Assembly (NCBI RefSeq): GCF_024713945.1
Contig: NC_134678.1
Location: 5,704,001 to 5,768,000 of the forward strand
DNA from: Dermatophagoides farinae
Taxonomy: Eukaryota; Arthropoda; Arachnida; Sarcoptiformes; Pyroglyphidae
Direction: 5' to 3'
DNA length: 64,000 nt
Made by a program: the position numbers and the translations under genes. Below the pieces are notes generated by a model. It was not told the DNA's origin. It searched no databases and saw only the letters and a program-made list of their open reading frames with translations. Shown here piece after piece: positions 24,301-38,129 of the stretch (the first letter of the stretch is position 1; each line of letters starts with the position of its first letter).

Positions 24301-25354
24301 CCAGCTGATAATGGAGGGACTGGAGGTGATAAAGGACTCGAACCTGTCGATCTTGAATCACCATTGATGCGATAATTTCGTAAGAAATTTGCCTTTAAAT
24401 CTGGAAGAGGTGGCAATGGTTTGGGTGAATGTTTTGCCTTTTTAAGCATTGCGATGGCTGAAGCAAGCGATGCTTTTTGACTTTCATCAGCTCGTTGAAT
24501 CCAATGATCCCAGGAATCCCAATACAAGTCTAAAATGGTTGACGGCAATTCATCGAAATTTTTTATTGTATCCAAACATCGATGCATTGATCGGTGAGCT
24601 TTCCAAACGCGTATGATATAATCATGAATATACATCCGTAAATCTTGTTTAATAGTAGATTTTTCGTGATCATTATCTTCATTATCATCATCAGTTATGG
24701 ATCCATTTCTGTCATGTTGGTTATAAAAGCCATACGAATCCTTAAAATCTTCATCATTGTTGCAAATGTCATCATCGAAATCCAATTCATCCAATCTCAA
24801 TTGAAATCCACGCATTAATAGAATTTTCAATTCTTCTTCATCAGCGTTTAATAGTTCTTCTATGTCTTCATAATGATCCAAAAGTATCTGGAAATAATGG
24901 AAAAAAATTAAAATGAAAAGACAAGTTTTTTTTAATAAAGTACAACCTCTTTGCATTTATGGTCTAATCCAATGGCTTGAAACCAATTCGATACGATTGA
25001 AAAACTATGCAAATCATCAATCTCATCCCATTTTGACCAATGTCTTCGGGCAAAAATCAATTTAACGAAATTTCGGACAAGTTTATTCTGAAAATAAAAT
25101 CCATTAAAAACTGTCAACATTTTTTTCTATATTCAATCAATTACCTCTAGAAAACGTATCTGTTGTTTGATGATTTCATCGAATTCATTATATGAGCAAA
25201 GTTTTTCCAATTGATTCGAATCATGTTCAATCAAATTTTTCCAAAGTAAACATTCTTCACGATTCCATTGAATCGTTTGCAACCAATTGGCAGAAATGGT
25301 CGAAATGGATGAACATTGTTCAACACTATGAACATAATCACTATCTGGATGCAT
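21331..25354 (-). CDS. ksr: Kinase suppressor of Ras (KSR), MAPK scaffold/pseudokinase
   Basis: KSR scaffolds RAF, MEK and ERK at the membrane. Seven exons: 25354-25145, 25087-24947, 24887-23889, 23835-21982, 21900-21763, 21694-21565 and 21486-21331; about 1,208 residues. The N-terminal CA1 helical region spans exons 1-3. LTKSKSHEEHLSNRIE matches the conserved KSR 14-3-3/SKSHE segment. A C1 domain lies near residues 590-636 (Cys/His spacing in CNVCEKQMFFGFKCRDCKYY). The kinase-like domain (~905-1200) has GTGRSGTVFRG, VAIKRLN, IIHKDLKTKNIFYENG, DFGLSS and WLCYLAPELIR; HKD in place of HRD is a KSR hallmark. The tail PKKRLQRSPSHPAHLQ matches fly KSR. Unlike mammalian KSR, the beta-3 Lys (~939) is retained, as in flies. 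Exon 3 is out of frame by one base at a GGG run (24219-24221, plus strand); removing one base restores both frame and splice phase. Confidence 0.95.
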
Positions 25355-26164
25355 ATTCAAAATATCGAATCGATAGCCGATACAACTATCAACGATGATG
25401 ACGATGAAATGGTCGAATGAACAATTGTTTTTTTTCTCTATTCAACTTGATGATTTGTAATTAGCATGTTTTTATCGTTGTTTTTTTTTTTGCTTGATTT
25501 CTTTCAAATTAAACACCAAAAAAAACAACAACAACAATTAAAACAATAATTCTATTCCATGATGATGATAATAATTAGAGCATTTCATTCAGTGATATGA
25601 AAATAATTCTTATGGGACCCATATTTTTTTTTTAATTCCAGATATCCAGATATAAACAGGATTCTGGCTGTTTTGAGTTTATATATAATATATATAAATA
25701 CAAAATAATATATTGTTGTGCAAAAAAAAAGGAATCCTGGCCAAGACCTCTTGTGTTCGATTTGAGTAATAACTATATATATATTGTTATTATTGAATTC
25801 GCAAACTCGAATATATAAATAAAAAAAATATATGGCTGAAATTAGTATCTAAAAAATTTTTTTCGTCTGTTACGTACAGAATGGATGGTATCCAATAAAA
25901 ATGGATCGAGTATTTTAAAAAAATATTCTTATTAAAATGATAAATCAAAGTTTTATTAATTAAAAATAATAATTTTTCAATCCAGAATGTCCAATAGATT
26001 TAATTGATTTGAATTTTTGTTTCCACCCACATTTTTTTTATCAACAAAAATTATGTCTCTCCCTCTCTTTCTCTATACATACAAGCATATATATATTTGA
26101 TAATGGCAAAATATATGTGAAACAAATATCTGAAAATGGCATTGAATTGGATTGAATTTTTGAT
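25355..26164. other. Intergenic region between KSR and GPR107-like gene
   Basis: AT-rich DNA with poly-T/poly-A runs and TATA-rich segments. No coding or RNA feature recognised. It should contain the KSR promoter and the 3' end of the GPR107-like gene. Confidence 0.5.
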
Positions 26165-28534
<2,370 letters not shown>

Positions 28535-29124
28535 TGCATTAATCCAAATCAGAATTGTTCTAATTTTTTTTTGCAGTTTGAAAAAAAAACAATCGAATCC
28601 TATATACAAGATGTAGAGTAAATTACATTACGAACATGATGATGATGATGATGATGATGATGATAATGAGCAAGAATCATACAGGAACTGAGCTTCAATA
28701 ATGAAAATCATTCACATTGACACCGATTAATTAATTAAAAATTCATTTATGTTTATTGACGATGACGATGTTCATTTTGGCATTGTGAACAACACGCACA
28801 CACACACACATAATTCCGCATTCAGAAATAAAGTTTTATTTTTGAAAATAATTTTTTTTACGATTAATAAATTGAATTGAATTAAACAATATATAAAATT
28901 TTTTCTTACATTGAATATTGGCGGAATCATCAATCATCAATTATTTTAATAAACGTGAAAATGATGATATTACACAAAGTGTATAAATGAAAAACTCAGA
29001 ATATATGATTGTTTATAGGCTATAGTATACTATGAAAAAAGTTATTCAATAAACAACATTCAACGTATATATTGTTTCAACAGCGGACATTTTAGCTACA
29101 TATTTTGAATTTAAATTTTTTTTT
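28535..29124. other. Intergenic region with GAT and CA microsatellites
   Basis: Contains a (GAT)n run at about 28637-28662 and a (CA)n run near 28795-28810; otherwise AT-rich. It probably holds the GPR107-like promoter and the 3' UTR of the protease homologue. No gene seen. Confidence 0.5.
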
Positions 29125-29931
29125 CTAATAAATTGCTTGCGATAATATCCAATCATAATATGGCTGTAAAGATGTGTAGACAATAGGTTCAGAGCTATTC
29201 ACACCGAATGACATGATACCAATTTGAATAGGTAATTGTCCATGTTCCACATGGACTAATGGTCCGCCAACTAAACTTTGATGAAATCGTAATGGATTTC
29301 TTGGTAGATAACATAGACTATTTGCCGGTAAACTGGCACTAAATTTTTGATAAATTTCTTTACATTGATCAAAAGAAATTTTTTTCCCATTCAACAGATA
29401 GGTGAACATTAATTTCCATCTAGCCATTAGAATAGTATCATACAATTGTTCGGGAGTCATTTGATCCTGCCATTCATAGCGAAAATCAGCATCGAGGCTA
29501 ATATTGATGGCATTTTTCACACGTAAAAGGGCTATATTATCGGCCAATGTACGACTATCATACGTAGGATGGATAATTACTTGATCGATATCAAATTTAG
29601 GTAAACGAATGAATGAAATGTTACGAAAGGATCCAATCAAAGCTTGAGTTGGCATTGAATTCAAATCATTTTCATCAATTCGTGAGGCACAAGTAGCGGC
29701 GGTTAATAGCCATCTTGAATTCAGGATAGATCCACTACAAAATGGTTCCTGTATGTAGCTTAAATTTTGATTATCCAATCGAAATTTCAATGCAATTACA
29801 TAGGGAAAATCAATTGAATCGGCAATCCAAATTTTTCGAAATGGATGCGATGTTGATTGTTGTTGTGTATCAATGACAAATTTCTGGATCACAAAGACCA
29901 TAAAGATCAATTTTCCGATTGTATGCATCAT
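29125..29931 (-). CDS. Secreted trypsin-like serine protease homologue, catalytically inactive
   Basis: A single-exon S1-family (chymotrypsin fold) protein of 268 residues with a signal peptide (MMHTIGKLIFMVFVIQKF). I chose the second possible Met region because it starts the hydrophobic stretch; an upstream Met at 29964 is also open. The fold is clear: FCSGSILNSRWLLTAATCAS, DNIALLRVKN, VGGPLVHVEHGQLPIQIGI and a C-terminal helix PYYDWILSQAIY. The catalytic His is Thr (TAATC for TAAHC, ~80), the Asp is kept (~131), and the catalytic Ser is Val (LVGGP for DSGGP, ~221). The activation site is IWIA instead of IVGG. It should not cleave peptides. Comparable triad-dead paralogues (SMIPP-S) in scabies mites interfere with host complement; whether this one does so is inference. 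Intronless structure suggests retrocopying or intron loss. Confidence 0.9.
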   Translation of the reverse strand: MMHTIGKLIFMVFVIQKFVIDTQQQSTSHPFRKIWIADSIDFPYVIALKFRLDNQNLSYIQEPFCSGSILNSRWLLTAATCASRIDENDLNSMPTQALIGSFRNISFIRLPKFDIDQVIIHPTYDSRTLADNIALLRVKNAINISLDADFRYEWQDQMTPEQLYDTILMARWKLMFTYLLNGKKISFDQCKEIYQKFSASLPANSLCYLPRNPLRFHQSLVGGPLVHVEHGQLPIQIGIMSFGVNSSEPIVYTSLQPYYDWILSQAIY

Positions 29932-30180
29932 TATGTTTGGATTAGTTTTGTGACAAACAAACAATCACAACAACATCACCGTCAAATAAATAAGCTTGAA
30001 ATTTTTTGATTACAAAAATCGTTTCATTTCATTTTTATTTAATGAACTAATTATAAAAACTTCGTCACATAATAAAAGTATATATAAAAAAAGCAATATC
30101 CAAGCAACATGAAAAATTAATATTGCTTGTTAAATGTTTGGACGTTAAATTTGTATATAAATATCAAAGTTTCCAATTAA

Positions 30181-31421
30181 TTAGGAAGTTTTAAAATAAA
30201 TATATTTCGTTATACCTATTTTACGCCATTCAATCACTTGACGACGTTCAATGTGATTCGATTCATTTTGTGACATTTCAATCAACAGTTTGTTTGCATG
30301 TTGTATGATTTTATCCAAATCTGTATCTTTAAATTCATTCAATGATTGAACTAAAGCATTGGCGAAAAAAGTTCCTTGCTCTTCATCGCGAACAGATAAA
30401 TAATCTTGACGAGAGAAAAAAAATCATTTGTAAGATTAAGGCTCAATTATTTTTCATAAAGTAACACTTACTTTCAAGAGTGGAATAAATGACTATCATA
30501 TCTTTGATTCCATCATCTATTGATTCTTGCCTTTCGGAACTTTGTTCATTGATTTGTTTAGCAATTTTATCCGTTATTGCTTCACGACAACAATTGTAAA
30601 TTATGATTTTTGGTTTATTTTTCAATTGTGGACATTTTTTATGGCTAAAATTGTCTTCAATTTCTTTGTATTTCAAATATTTTTCATCCACAGTCATAAA
30701 ATGTGAAGAATATCCATGTGACATAACTATCAACATGAAAATATCATAATTTTTTAATGAATCATCTTCGTTCAATTGTTTCATTAAATCTAACATCTCA
30801 TCTTTACTTAGATTAGAACGAGTTTCCACTTTGAAATTTAAACGTTCGAATGCATCACAAAGTTTTGTAACATCTGTATTGGATCCGGTCCGATTATCGA
30901 TGGTTTCAAATTTTTCATTATTGATTATCAAACAATAACCTGGACGTGTATTTGGATCTATAATGAATGGTAATTAATTCAATGAAAAGCATTCACATAA
31001 AATAGGCTATATACAAAAATCAATCGCAACTCACTTGTCATATTGTATATACTTACAATAATTTTTACACCAATGGTCCAAAAAATCACAATCGAATAAA
31101 TCACGAAATATTTTTGACATTTTCTCATATGATGATGAATGGCGTTTAGTAATGTCGATTAATAAATTTTTTTTCAAATTTTCCGTATCAAGTCCATTGC
31201 CATTCTATTTTTTTTTTTTTTTTTTTGAATAGAAATCAGAAATTAAACTTTTTTATTACAAGTACAAAAATAAATCTTTAACAAACTTTCATATGTTCGA
31301 TATAAGTTTTGGGAAAAATATTCTCCTTTTCAAAACGTTCCCAAAATGCTTCATTTAGTTCAAATTTTTCGGCCAAGCGAGTCAAATTATCTAAAATGAA
31401 TTGAGCTTTACGGTTATCCAT
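30181..31421 (-). CDS. CARD-containing caspase-like cysteine protease with atypical active-site motif
   Basis: Caspases are Asp-specific cysteine proteases of apoptosis. Four exons, 31421-31287, 31204-31057, 30957-30472 and 30404-30181, give 330 residues. Residues 1-~90 are helical and resemble a CARD prodomain, suggesting an initiator caspase (Dronc/caspase-2/9 type). The p20 unit follows: YPNTRPGYCLIINNEKF, S1-pocket Arg in NRTGSNTD (~117), catalytic His in IVMSHGYSSH (~175) and catalytic Cys in IIIYNCCREA (~218). The canonical QACxG pentapeptide reads NCCRE: Cys and Arg are kept, but Gln, Ala and Gly are all changed. The p10 part has MIVIYSTLE and SVRDEEQGTFFANALVQSL, with a short intersubunit linker. 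It may be active with shifted specificity, or a caspase homologue with regulatory function. Confidence 0.88.
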
Positions 31422-31498
31422 GATTCTTAATTATCTATAAATCTATCTATCTAATTCATTATGACGCTTAAAGCTAAAATGAAAATTATTTCTCATTA

Positions 31499-31698
31499 CA
31501 GTGGTGCCTCGATTGACGATGGCTCTGGTTAAGAATGTTGTTTCGCAAAGAGAACCAAAAATGTCTTAGTTTTCAATTGTAAAATGAGGAACCATAAGTT
31601 ATCCAGATTGAATTTTTGAGATTTAGCCATTTAAATTTGATATCTTTTGTCCAAAGTTAGAACAAATTATTTATTATTAATTAACCGAGATACCACTG
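31499..31698. mobile_element. pogo/Tigger-type MITE (200 bp) in the caspase-UBE3B divergent promoter
   Basis: Left end CAGTGGTGCCTCGATTGA; the right end reversed reads CAGTGGTATCTCGGTTAA, 14 of the first 18 positions alike. CAGTGGTNCCTCGRYTTACGA-type ends mark pogo/Tigger elements of the Tc1-mariner superfamily, which duplicate TA. A TA-like base pair precedes the left end as TTA, but CA follows the right end, so the target duplication is damaged. No coding capacity. It sits 77 bp upstream of the caspase start codon and about 500 bp upstream of UBE3B. Confidence 0.7.
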
Positions 31699-32205
31699 CA
31701 TTATCTTTCGATGGATACATTCTATAATTGTGGAACTATCGATTGTATCGAATAGATTTAGGAATTATTTTCTGATGAAATGTTTATTTTCTGGAGCAAA
31801 ACAAAATGATTGTAAAGAGCAGATCATTTTGTGCACAAAATCCATGGATTTAATATTCACAAAATTGTATATATGATAGTTGTGGCAAATAAAATTGATC
31901 ATCATTCATCTGAAATGAAAAACTGTTAAACTATGCATTTGAATGAACCATGATTTGAATTATGAAAAAGAATTGAATACCATCCGATTTTTAAATGGAA
32001 AAAATCACCCTATAATATACGTAGAAGATGAAATTGAAAAACAATAAATCTACATACAGATACAGATGTTTGGTCGCTTTCTGAAACCATTTTTTCTCGT
32101 TTGACCAAATTATCGTATTATAATATTTATTTCTTATAATAATTGATTGATTGATGCCAAATGAATGATTATTTTGAAAAATTAAAATAATAATAATCGA
32201 AAACA

Positions 32206-35200
32206 ATGTTTGATTCAGGCAGCTCAAAAAAATCTGCCGATCGTGATAAATTTCTTGAGGCTACTAGACAAGCTCGTGAAGAACGAGAACGAGATCGCCG
32301 ATTGAATGGCGCAGCTACTAAAATTCAGGTAAAATTAAAATGAAAATTTCTTTATTAAGGATTAACATATTTTTATTCTGTATATAGGCTGCATTTCGCT
32401 CATATCATTCTCGTGATCGATTCATTCAAAAAGTCTACAATGAATTAGATCAAATGTTGAAAACCAATGACAATGATAAAGACGAAAATAAAGATGATGA
32501 ATCATCATCTCAACGATCGAAAAACAAAATCAAATCTTTAGAATTATTCTATATTCTAAAGAAACTATTGTTTGTCATTCGAAGTAAAACAATAAAAAAT
32601 CAACTAGTGAAATCGAGTGAAAATCCAGTCATAGATCTTTCTGATCCAAGTTATCATTATTTTGAAAATATTTGCAAACAAACATTTTTAACGTCACTCT
32701 TTTCATCTGATCCACAATATTCATATGTTGGTATATTGATTCTTCATCCGGAATTGACGACGGATTGGAAACAGCAAATCATTTATATTGCAACGACGGC
32801 TTGTTCATTCCTAAAACAATTGAAACCTGAACAACCGAATCATCAAGGATCCATTGTAATCTTTTTAAACATTCTAGTTTCATTCACTTCCACTTCTTCG
32901 TGGCTAATTTTACGACAAAATGATTATGATCAATATCGAATATTGGGTGAGAAAATTTGCCACCAAGTAATCAATGAATTAGTATCGCATAATCTTTTTG
33001 AATGTTTAAACGATTTGTTAATGAAGGGCCTGACAAGAACGAAACCATCGTTGAAAAAACTTTCATTAACAGCCATAATAACCATATCAATACGTCCATT
33101 GCAGAATAGTTCATATTCAGACCAAAATATAAGAAAATTTCTATTGTACATTTTTTCTTTACCTGCCTTGATTTATCATCTGAATATTTTAGCACCCGAA
33201 GCCATACAGATCTTATATCGTGAACCGATATTGAAACGTTCTATAGAATTACTTAGTGTGGAAGAACATTCACGTGAATTATTCGCCCAACTTGAAGGCA
33301 ACTATACCCTTTGCTTATTGGCTAATCATGTTAACTTGGCATTCATCTCATTTAAATCTATTCAAACATCTATGATCGAATTTGTGGTAAGTGACAATTT
33401 TGAAAATTTATTTACGCAAGTTAAATTGTACATTTTTTTTTATAAAAGTGTATAATTAAAAAAATGTTGGACAGCTGTCAAAAATATGTAATAAGCAAGC
33501 AATCAAGTACAACACATTGGCATCCAGTATTGGGATGGTTTTCGCAAAACGTCGATCAAAAATTGCATGAATCTATGATTCATGTGAAAAGTCAATTGCA
33601 ATATTTATGGAATCCACAAATGATTGAGATTATATTCACATCATTATTCAAACTTGTCTCACTTCAGCAAAAGAATTGTAGTGAAAAAACAATTACTCCA
33701 ATTGTATCGAATAATAATAATGGCTCATTATCTAATGATTCGCTATCTACAAATACTGCAACTTCTTCGACAACTTTTTCTTCATTATCGACATCTTCCT
33801 CATTTTCATGGCGTAAAGGTTTCTTAGGCCGAGCGTTAGAAAAAGCGGCCACTTCCTTGGCTGTTCGTTCCAGTTCATCATCTGGTTTTTCATCATACAA
33901 TTGGAATCCAGTTTATAGATTGGGGACGCCGGAAACTTCTTTAGTCGCTTTATATTGTTCGCTTTATGTTACTGCTTTAAATACATTAAGTCAAATGAAA
34001 CATGATATATTGGCCGGATTATCCTACAAAGAATTGATTCTTCCTCATCTTTGGCGTTTTATAACAATGATTGGACCAAGTAATCCATGTAGAGCCTTTT
34101 TGGATTATCTTAGCTTACACTCGAAAAGTTGTGCACCAGAATTTCAAATATTGATAATTTTCTGTGAATGTGCTACCCATCTTATTACGATTTTGGACGA
34201 TATTGAACTTTATGAGAATCAAAAACCATTTAGATTAGATGATTTGATTTTGATTTCATATTTTCTCAATAATTTTGTATTTAAAATTCTGTGGCATAAT
34301 CTCATTGGTAAGTTTTTATTTTTTTTCTGAATGATTAATAATTTTGTCAAATTATTTTCAAAAGATATTCAAAATATGTCATCAAATACCTTGCTAAACT
34401 CGACTCATTCACTTTTGATGTTGCTGTATAAACGAGATTGTCGCCGACCATTTACTCCTCCTGATCATTGGCTTATCAAGTTAGTATCTTTCAGCAATAT
34501 TTTGACAGGAGTATTAATCACCATTTCCTACAGGGAACTTCGAGTTTCATCATTCATGAAAGACCTGGAACATGGCAAGAAATCGGCTCAGACAATATTG
34601 CAGAAAATACCGCACATAATTCCTCATAAAGAACGTGTGGTTCTGTTTCGAAAATACATAGCGAATGATAAACAAATGTTGCAAATGTATCCAGCTACCT
34701 GTATAATTAATTCTCCTTTGATCACTATTCATCGTTCTAGAATCGTCGAAGATGGTTACCAGCAATTAAATTCCGTTCCTAGTCAAGCATTGAAAGGTAT
34801 CATTCGAGTTCGATTCATCAATGAACAAGGATTGGACGAGGCCGGTATCGATCAACATGGAGTGTTCAAAGAATTTCTAGAGGACACCATAAAACACGTT
34901 TTTGATCCTGGTTTAAACTTATTTCGAATCACTAGTGAACAACGTCTCTATCCATCACCCACATCATACATTCATGAAAATCATTTATCATTGTTTGAAT
35001 TTGTTGGAAAAATGTTGGGCAAGGCTGTTTATGAAGGAATAGTTGTCGATGTTCCATTCGCTTCTTTCTTTTTGAGCCAGGTCCTTGGACAACAACAAAG
35101 TGCACTATATTCATCAATTGACGAGCTACCTTCATTAGATCCTGAATTGTACAAAAGTCTCACTTATCTCAAGCATTATGATGATGGAGACATCTCCCAA

Positions 35201-35881
35201 CTGGATCTGACATTTTCCGTCGATGAAGATTGTATGGGAGAGATCGTCACTCATGAATTGTTACATGGTGGCAAAGCTATTCCGGTTACAAAAGAAACTC
35301 GCATTAACTATATTCATTTGATGGCTCATTTTCGCATGCACACACAAATCCATGAACAAACAGCAGCATTCATCCGTGGATTCCGATCGATTATCAATCT
35401 CGATTGGCTTTCTATGTTTTCGACACCAGAATTTCAGCGAATCATCTCGGGTGATAATACTCCAATAGATCTCGAAGATTTACGCAAACATACAAAATAT
35501 TTTGGCGGTTTCCATCCTAATCATCGTGTAATTTGTTGGCTATGGGATATATTACAAAATGATTTTTTACCCAATGAACATCGATTATTTTTGAAATTTG
35601 TCACATCATGTTCAAAGCCACCACTATTGGGTTTCGCTCATCTAGAACCACCATTCTCTATACGATGTGTGGAGGTAAGCGATGATCAAGATACTGGTGA
35701 TACACTTGGTTCGGTTCTGAGAGGATTCTTTTCGATTGGCCGAAAAGATCCAGTTAGTAGGCTACCAACAAGTTCAACGTGCTTCAATCTATTAAAATTG
35801 CCAAACTATCAAAGGAAAAATACTTTGAAAGAGAAACTACGTTATGCAATCTATTCAAACACAGGTTTTGAACTTTCTTGA
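32206..35881 (+). CDS. Ube3b: HECT-type E3 ubiquitin-protein ligase UBE3B
   Basis: UBE3B is a mitochondrion-associated, calmodulin-regulated HECT ligase. Five exons, 32206-32328, 32388-33386, 33449-34307, 34365-34479 and 34534-35881, give 1,147 residues (human about 1,068). The N-terminus matches UBE3[21 protein letters not shown] followed by an IQ motif ([18 protein letters not shown]). Long conserved stretches include [36 protein letters not shown] and, in the HECT domain, [55 protein letters not shown]-type [17 protein letters not shown]. The catalytic Cys is in [16 protein letters not shown] (~1115) and the protein ends NTGFELS as in human. The 54-bp intron at 34480-34533 is a multiple of three and has no stop, so a naive gene model would retain it; the human alignment requires its removal. 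An Asn/Ser/Thr-rich insert lies near 33700-33800. Confidence 0.97.
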
Positions 35882-36100
35882 ATATTCATAACGAATTCAT
35901 TTTTTACCGTTTATGTTTGTCTTTCAAAATGAACATGAGTATAAAACACCTGTTGGATTGATTGCTGAATGATTTTTTTTATACAAATTGAACTGTTATG
36001 CTTATAAATAAAAAAAACTTATATCCATCAATATAAAAATGCATTAATTAATTTTAGGTACAAATGATTCGTTTGAATAGAAAAAAACTATTAATATTAT

Positions 36101-36967
36101 TCATTCTTTTTTGAGACGAATAGATGGCGAAGATTGATTTTTATTTGAAGATTTAGAAAACGGTTCAGTGACTGAGCAGACAATCATGGTAAAGAAAAGT
36201 AGAGATACAACGATGATGATTTGACTTTCAGAACTTTGAACAGGGGCGCGATTTCGGTTTTGTTCCGTTTGTTCACGCTGTTCTTGTTTCATGTGAATGT
36301 AGTATTCTTCATATTTTTGTTTCAAAGTCTCGTCCAGACTTTGATAGAATAGTTCTTCTTCTTCCATACGTTGTTTGAAACTTTTTTCAGTTGTTTTTGG
36401 TCTATAATGTTTGTTCGCCGATGAAGCATGAGCTTTTTCATATTCTTTTCGTTTCATTCGTCGATAAATATTACGTGTATATATGGTATAATCATCAAAA
36501 TCATGGCTGAAAAAATACGACAAATTAAGCGGAATATTTTTCATAATGAGTTTACTCACTTTCGGAAAGGTGGATTATGATGTGTTGGATTTCGTGAGGA
36601 ATATCCTCGACTTATATCATAATCACTACGACTATTTTCATTAGATAATGTTTCATATGCCGAACTGATTTCCTGAAATTTTAAATCAGATCCAGGTTCC
36701 TTGTTTACATCGGGATGATATTTCTTTGATTTTTCGTAATAAGCGTTTTTAATTTCTGCAGCCGTAGCATTCGGTGTTATACCCAACACATCATAATTAC
36801 ATGGTTGACTTTTTGTTTCGGATGAGAATCGACGGTAAACTATGAATTTTCAAACAAATTTAATTTGATAATTAAATCGTTTTAAAATAAATAATCTTAC
36901 CGATTTTTGAAAAACCAAATGTTTTTATAATGCATGGTAATTTCGTATTAAAAGTTAAACTATTCAT
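36101..36967 (-). CDS. DNAJC30-like mitochondrial J-domain protein
   Basis: J-domain proteins stimulate Hsp70 ATPase; DNAJC30 is an inner-membrane J-protein linked to ATP synthase and complex I turnover. Exons 36967-36901, 36839-36560 and 36506-36101 give 250 residues. The N-terminus ([21 protein letters not shown], then YRRFSSE) looks like a mitochondrial presequence. The J domain (~35-100) has [20 protein letters not shown], the HPD motif in [10 protein letters not shown], and [14 protein letters not shown] charged helical stretch ([20 protein letters not shown]) and one membrane segment ([17 protein letters not shown], ~215-232) follow. This layout suits DNAJC30 better than soluble DnaJ. 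It is head-to-head with PEX10, 226 bp apart. Confidence 0.85.
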
Positions 36968-37193
36968 AAACAAGAATGAAAGTTGAGACAATAGAAAAAT
37001 TCATCAAAATAAAAATCCAGATATTCCAACAAACATGTGGGATAATAAATTATTGAATCCAAAACAGAATGTTCGGTTAAAAGGACAAGACAAAATATTC
37101 ACATGGACGACATCTAGGAGATTTTGGATAAAATTCATATGAGTCTTTCATGAACAAGTGTTTTTATTTTGATGATTATTATTCGTGAAAAAA

Positions 37194-38129
37194 ATGACCG
37201 AAAATCAAAGTTCTAATATCAATAATTATAAAAATAAATTAGAAAAGTTTCAGCCAACAATTTCACAAATAATTTGTAGTGAACAAAAAGACGATGTCTT
37301 TATTAAATCATTACAAGATGAATCGAACGCTATTTTTAAACAATTTTTTCGTGCTCGTCTCTGGATTCAATGGCAACCGATAATTGATGAAATCAACAAA
37401 TCCATCTATTATCTTTTAACCACAGTGTCTGGCCATCAAACATTGGGTGAAGAATATTGTCAGATAATTTGCATAGATTATAATCAATATTTAATTCCAT
37501 CACTTTGGCGACGTTTGACATTGGCTGCCATCTATTCTTTCCGAACAAGATTTGTAAATTTTTTCAAAAATCTGGCCACCAACAATGATCATAATCATGA
37601 TGGAATGGTAGCAGAAAATCTTCAATTTTTAATTGATTCGATTAAAAAAATCAATGTTGCAATATTTTTCCTACAAGGTCAATATCCTGATCTTATTAAA
37701 CGATTTTTATCAATCAGATATCTATCCACATCTGTGAAAATATCATCTACAGATTATAATCAAACATCATTCAAAATATTGTCATTTTTGACAATAATCC
37801 AAGTGATCTTATCATTTTATGCAAAATATATGATAATAACAAAAAAATCAAAAACTAAACACAATATATCGATAGATAATACGAAAGAATCGATACATTC
37901 TCATAATAATGATGGCAAACGTTGTCCATTATGTTTTTCATCATATCAAAACCCGACACTATTGTTTTGTGGCCACATTTTCTGTTGGGATTGTCTATCC
38001 GATTGGATGTTAACAACATCGACATCCGGACGACAACAACAAGGACATTTCGAACGAAAGGATGAATGTCCTATATGTAAAATGAAAATTAATGATACAA
38101 AACAATTTGTTCTTTTACATAATTTTTAA
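37194..38129 (+). CDS. Pex10: Peroxisome biogenesis factor 10 (RING E3 peroxin)
   Basis: PEX10 forms, with PEX2 and PEX12, the membrane ubiquitin ligase that recycles the import receptor PEX5. A single exon of 311 residues. The start is the ATG at 37194; the frame is open only a few codons upstream without another ATG. The N-terminal half has the PEX2/10/12 membrane-domain pattern: LQDESNAIFKQFFRARLWIQ, LTTVSGHQTLGEEYCQI, IPSLWRRLTLAAIYSFRTRF, and LFFLQG-like AIFFLQGQYPDLIKRFLSIR. A C-terminal RING finger follows: CPLCFSSYQNPTLLFCGHIF, CWDCLSDW, then CPICKMKI (C3HC4), and the protein ends KQFVLLHNF. The intact RING supports ligase activity. Confidence 0.94.
   Translation: MTENQSSNINNYKNKLEKFQPTISQIICSEQKDDVFIKSLQDESNAIFKQFFRARLWIQWQPIIDEINKSIYYLLTTVSGHQTLGEEYCQIICIDYNQYLIPSLWRRLTLAAIYSFRTRFVNFFKNLATNNDHNHDGMVAENLQFLIDSIKKINVAIFFLQGQYPDLIKRFLSIRYLSTSVKISSTDYNQTSFKILSFLTIIQVILSFYAKYMIITKKSKTKHNISIDNTKESIHSHNNDGKRCPLCFSSYQNPTLLFCGHIFCWDCLSDWMLTTSTSGRQQQGHFERKDECPICKMKINDTKQFVLLHNF

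Noticed and set aside
24335-24365. GGTTCGAGTCC on the minus strand, a perfect tRNA B-box-like sequence
   Set aside because: It lies in KSR coding sequence (STGSSPLSPP); no acceptor stem, anticodon arm or A-box could be found around it.
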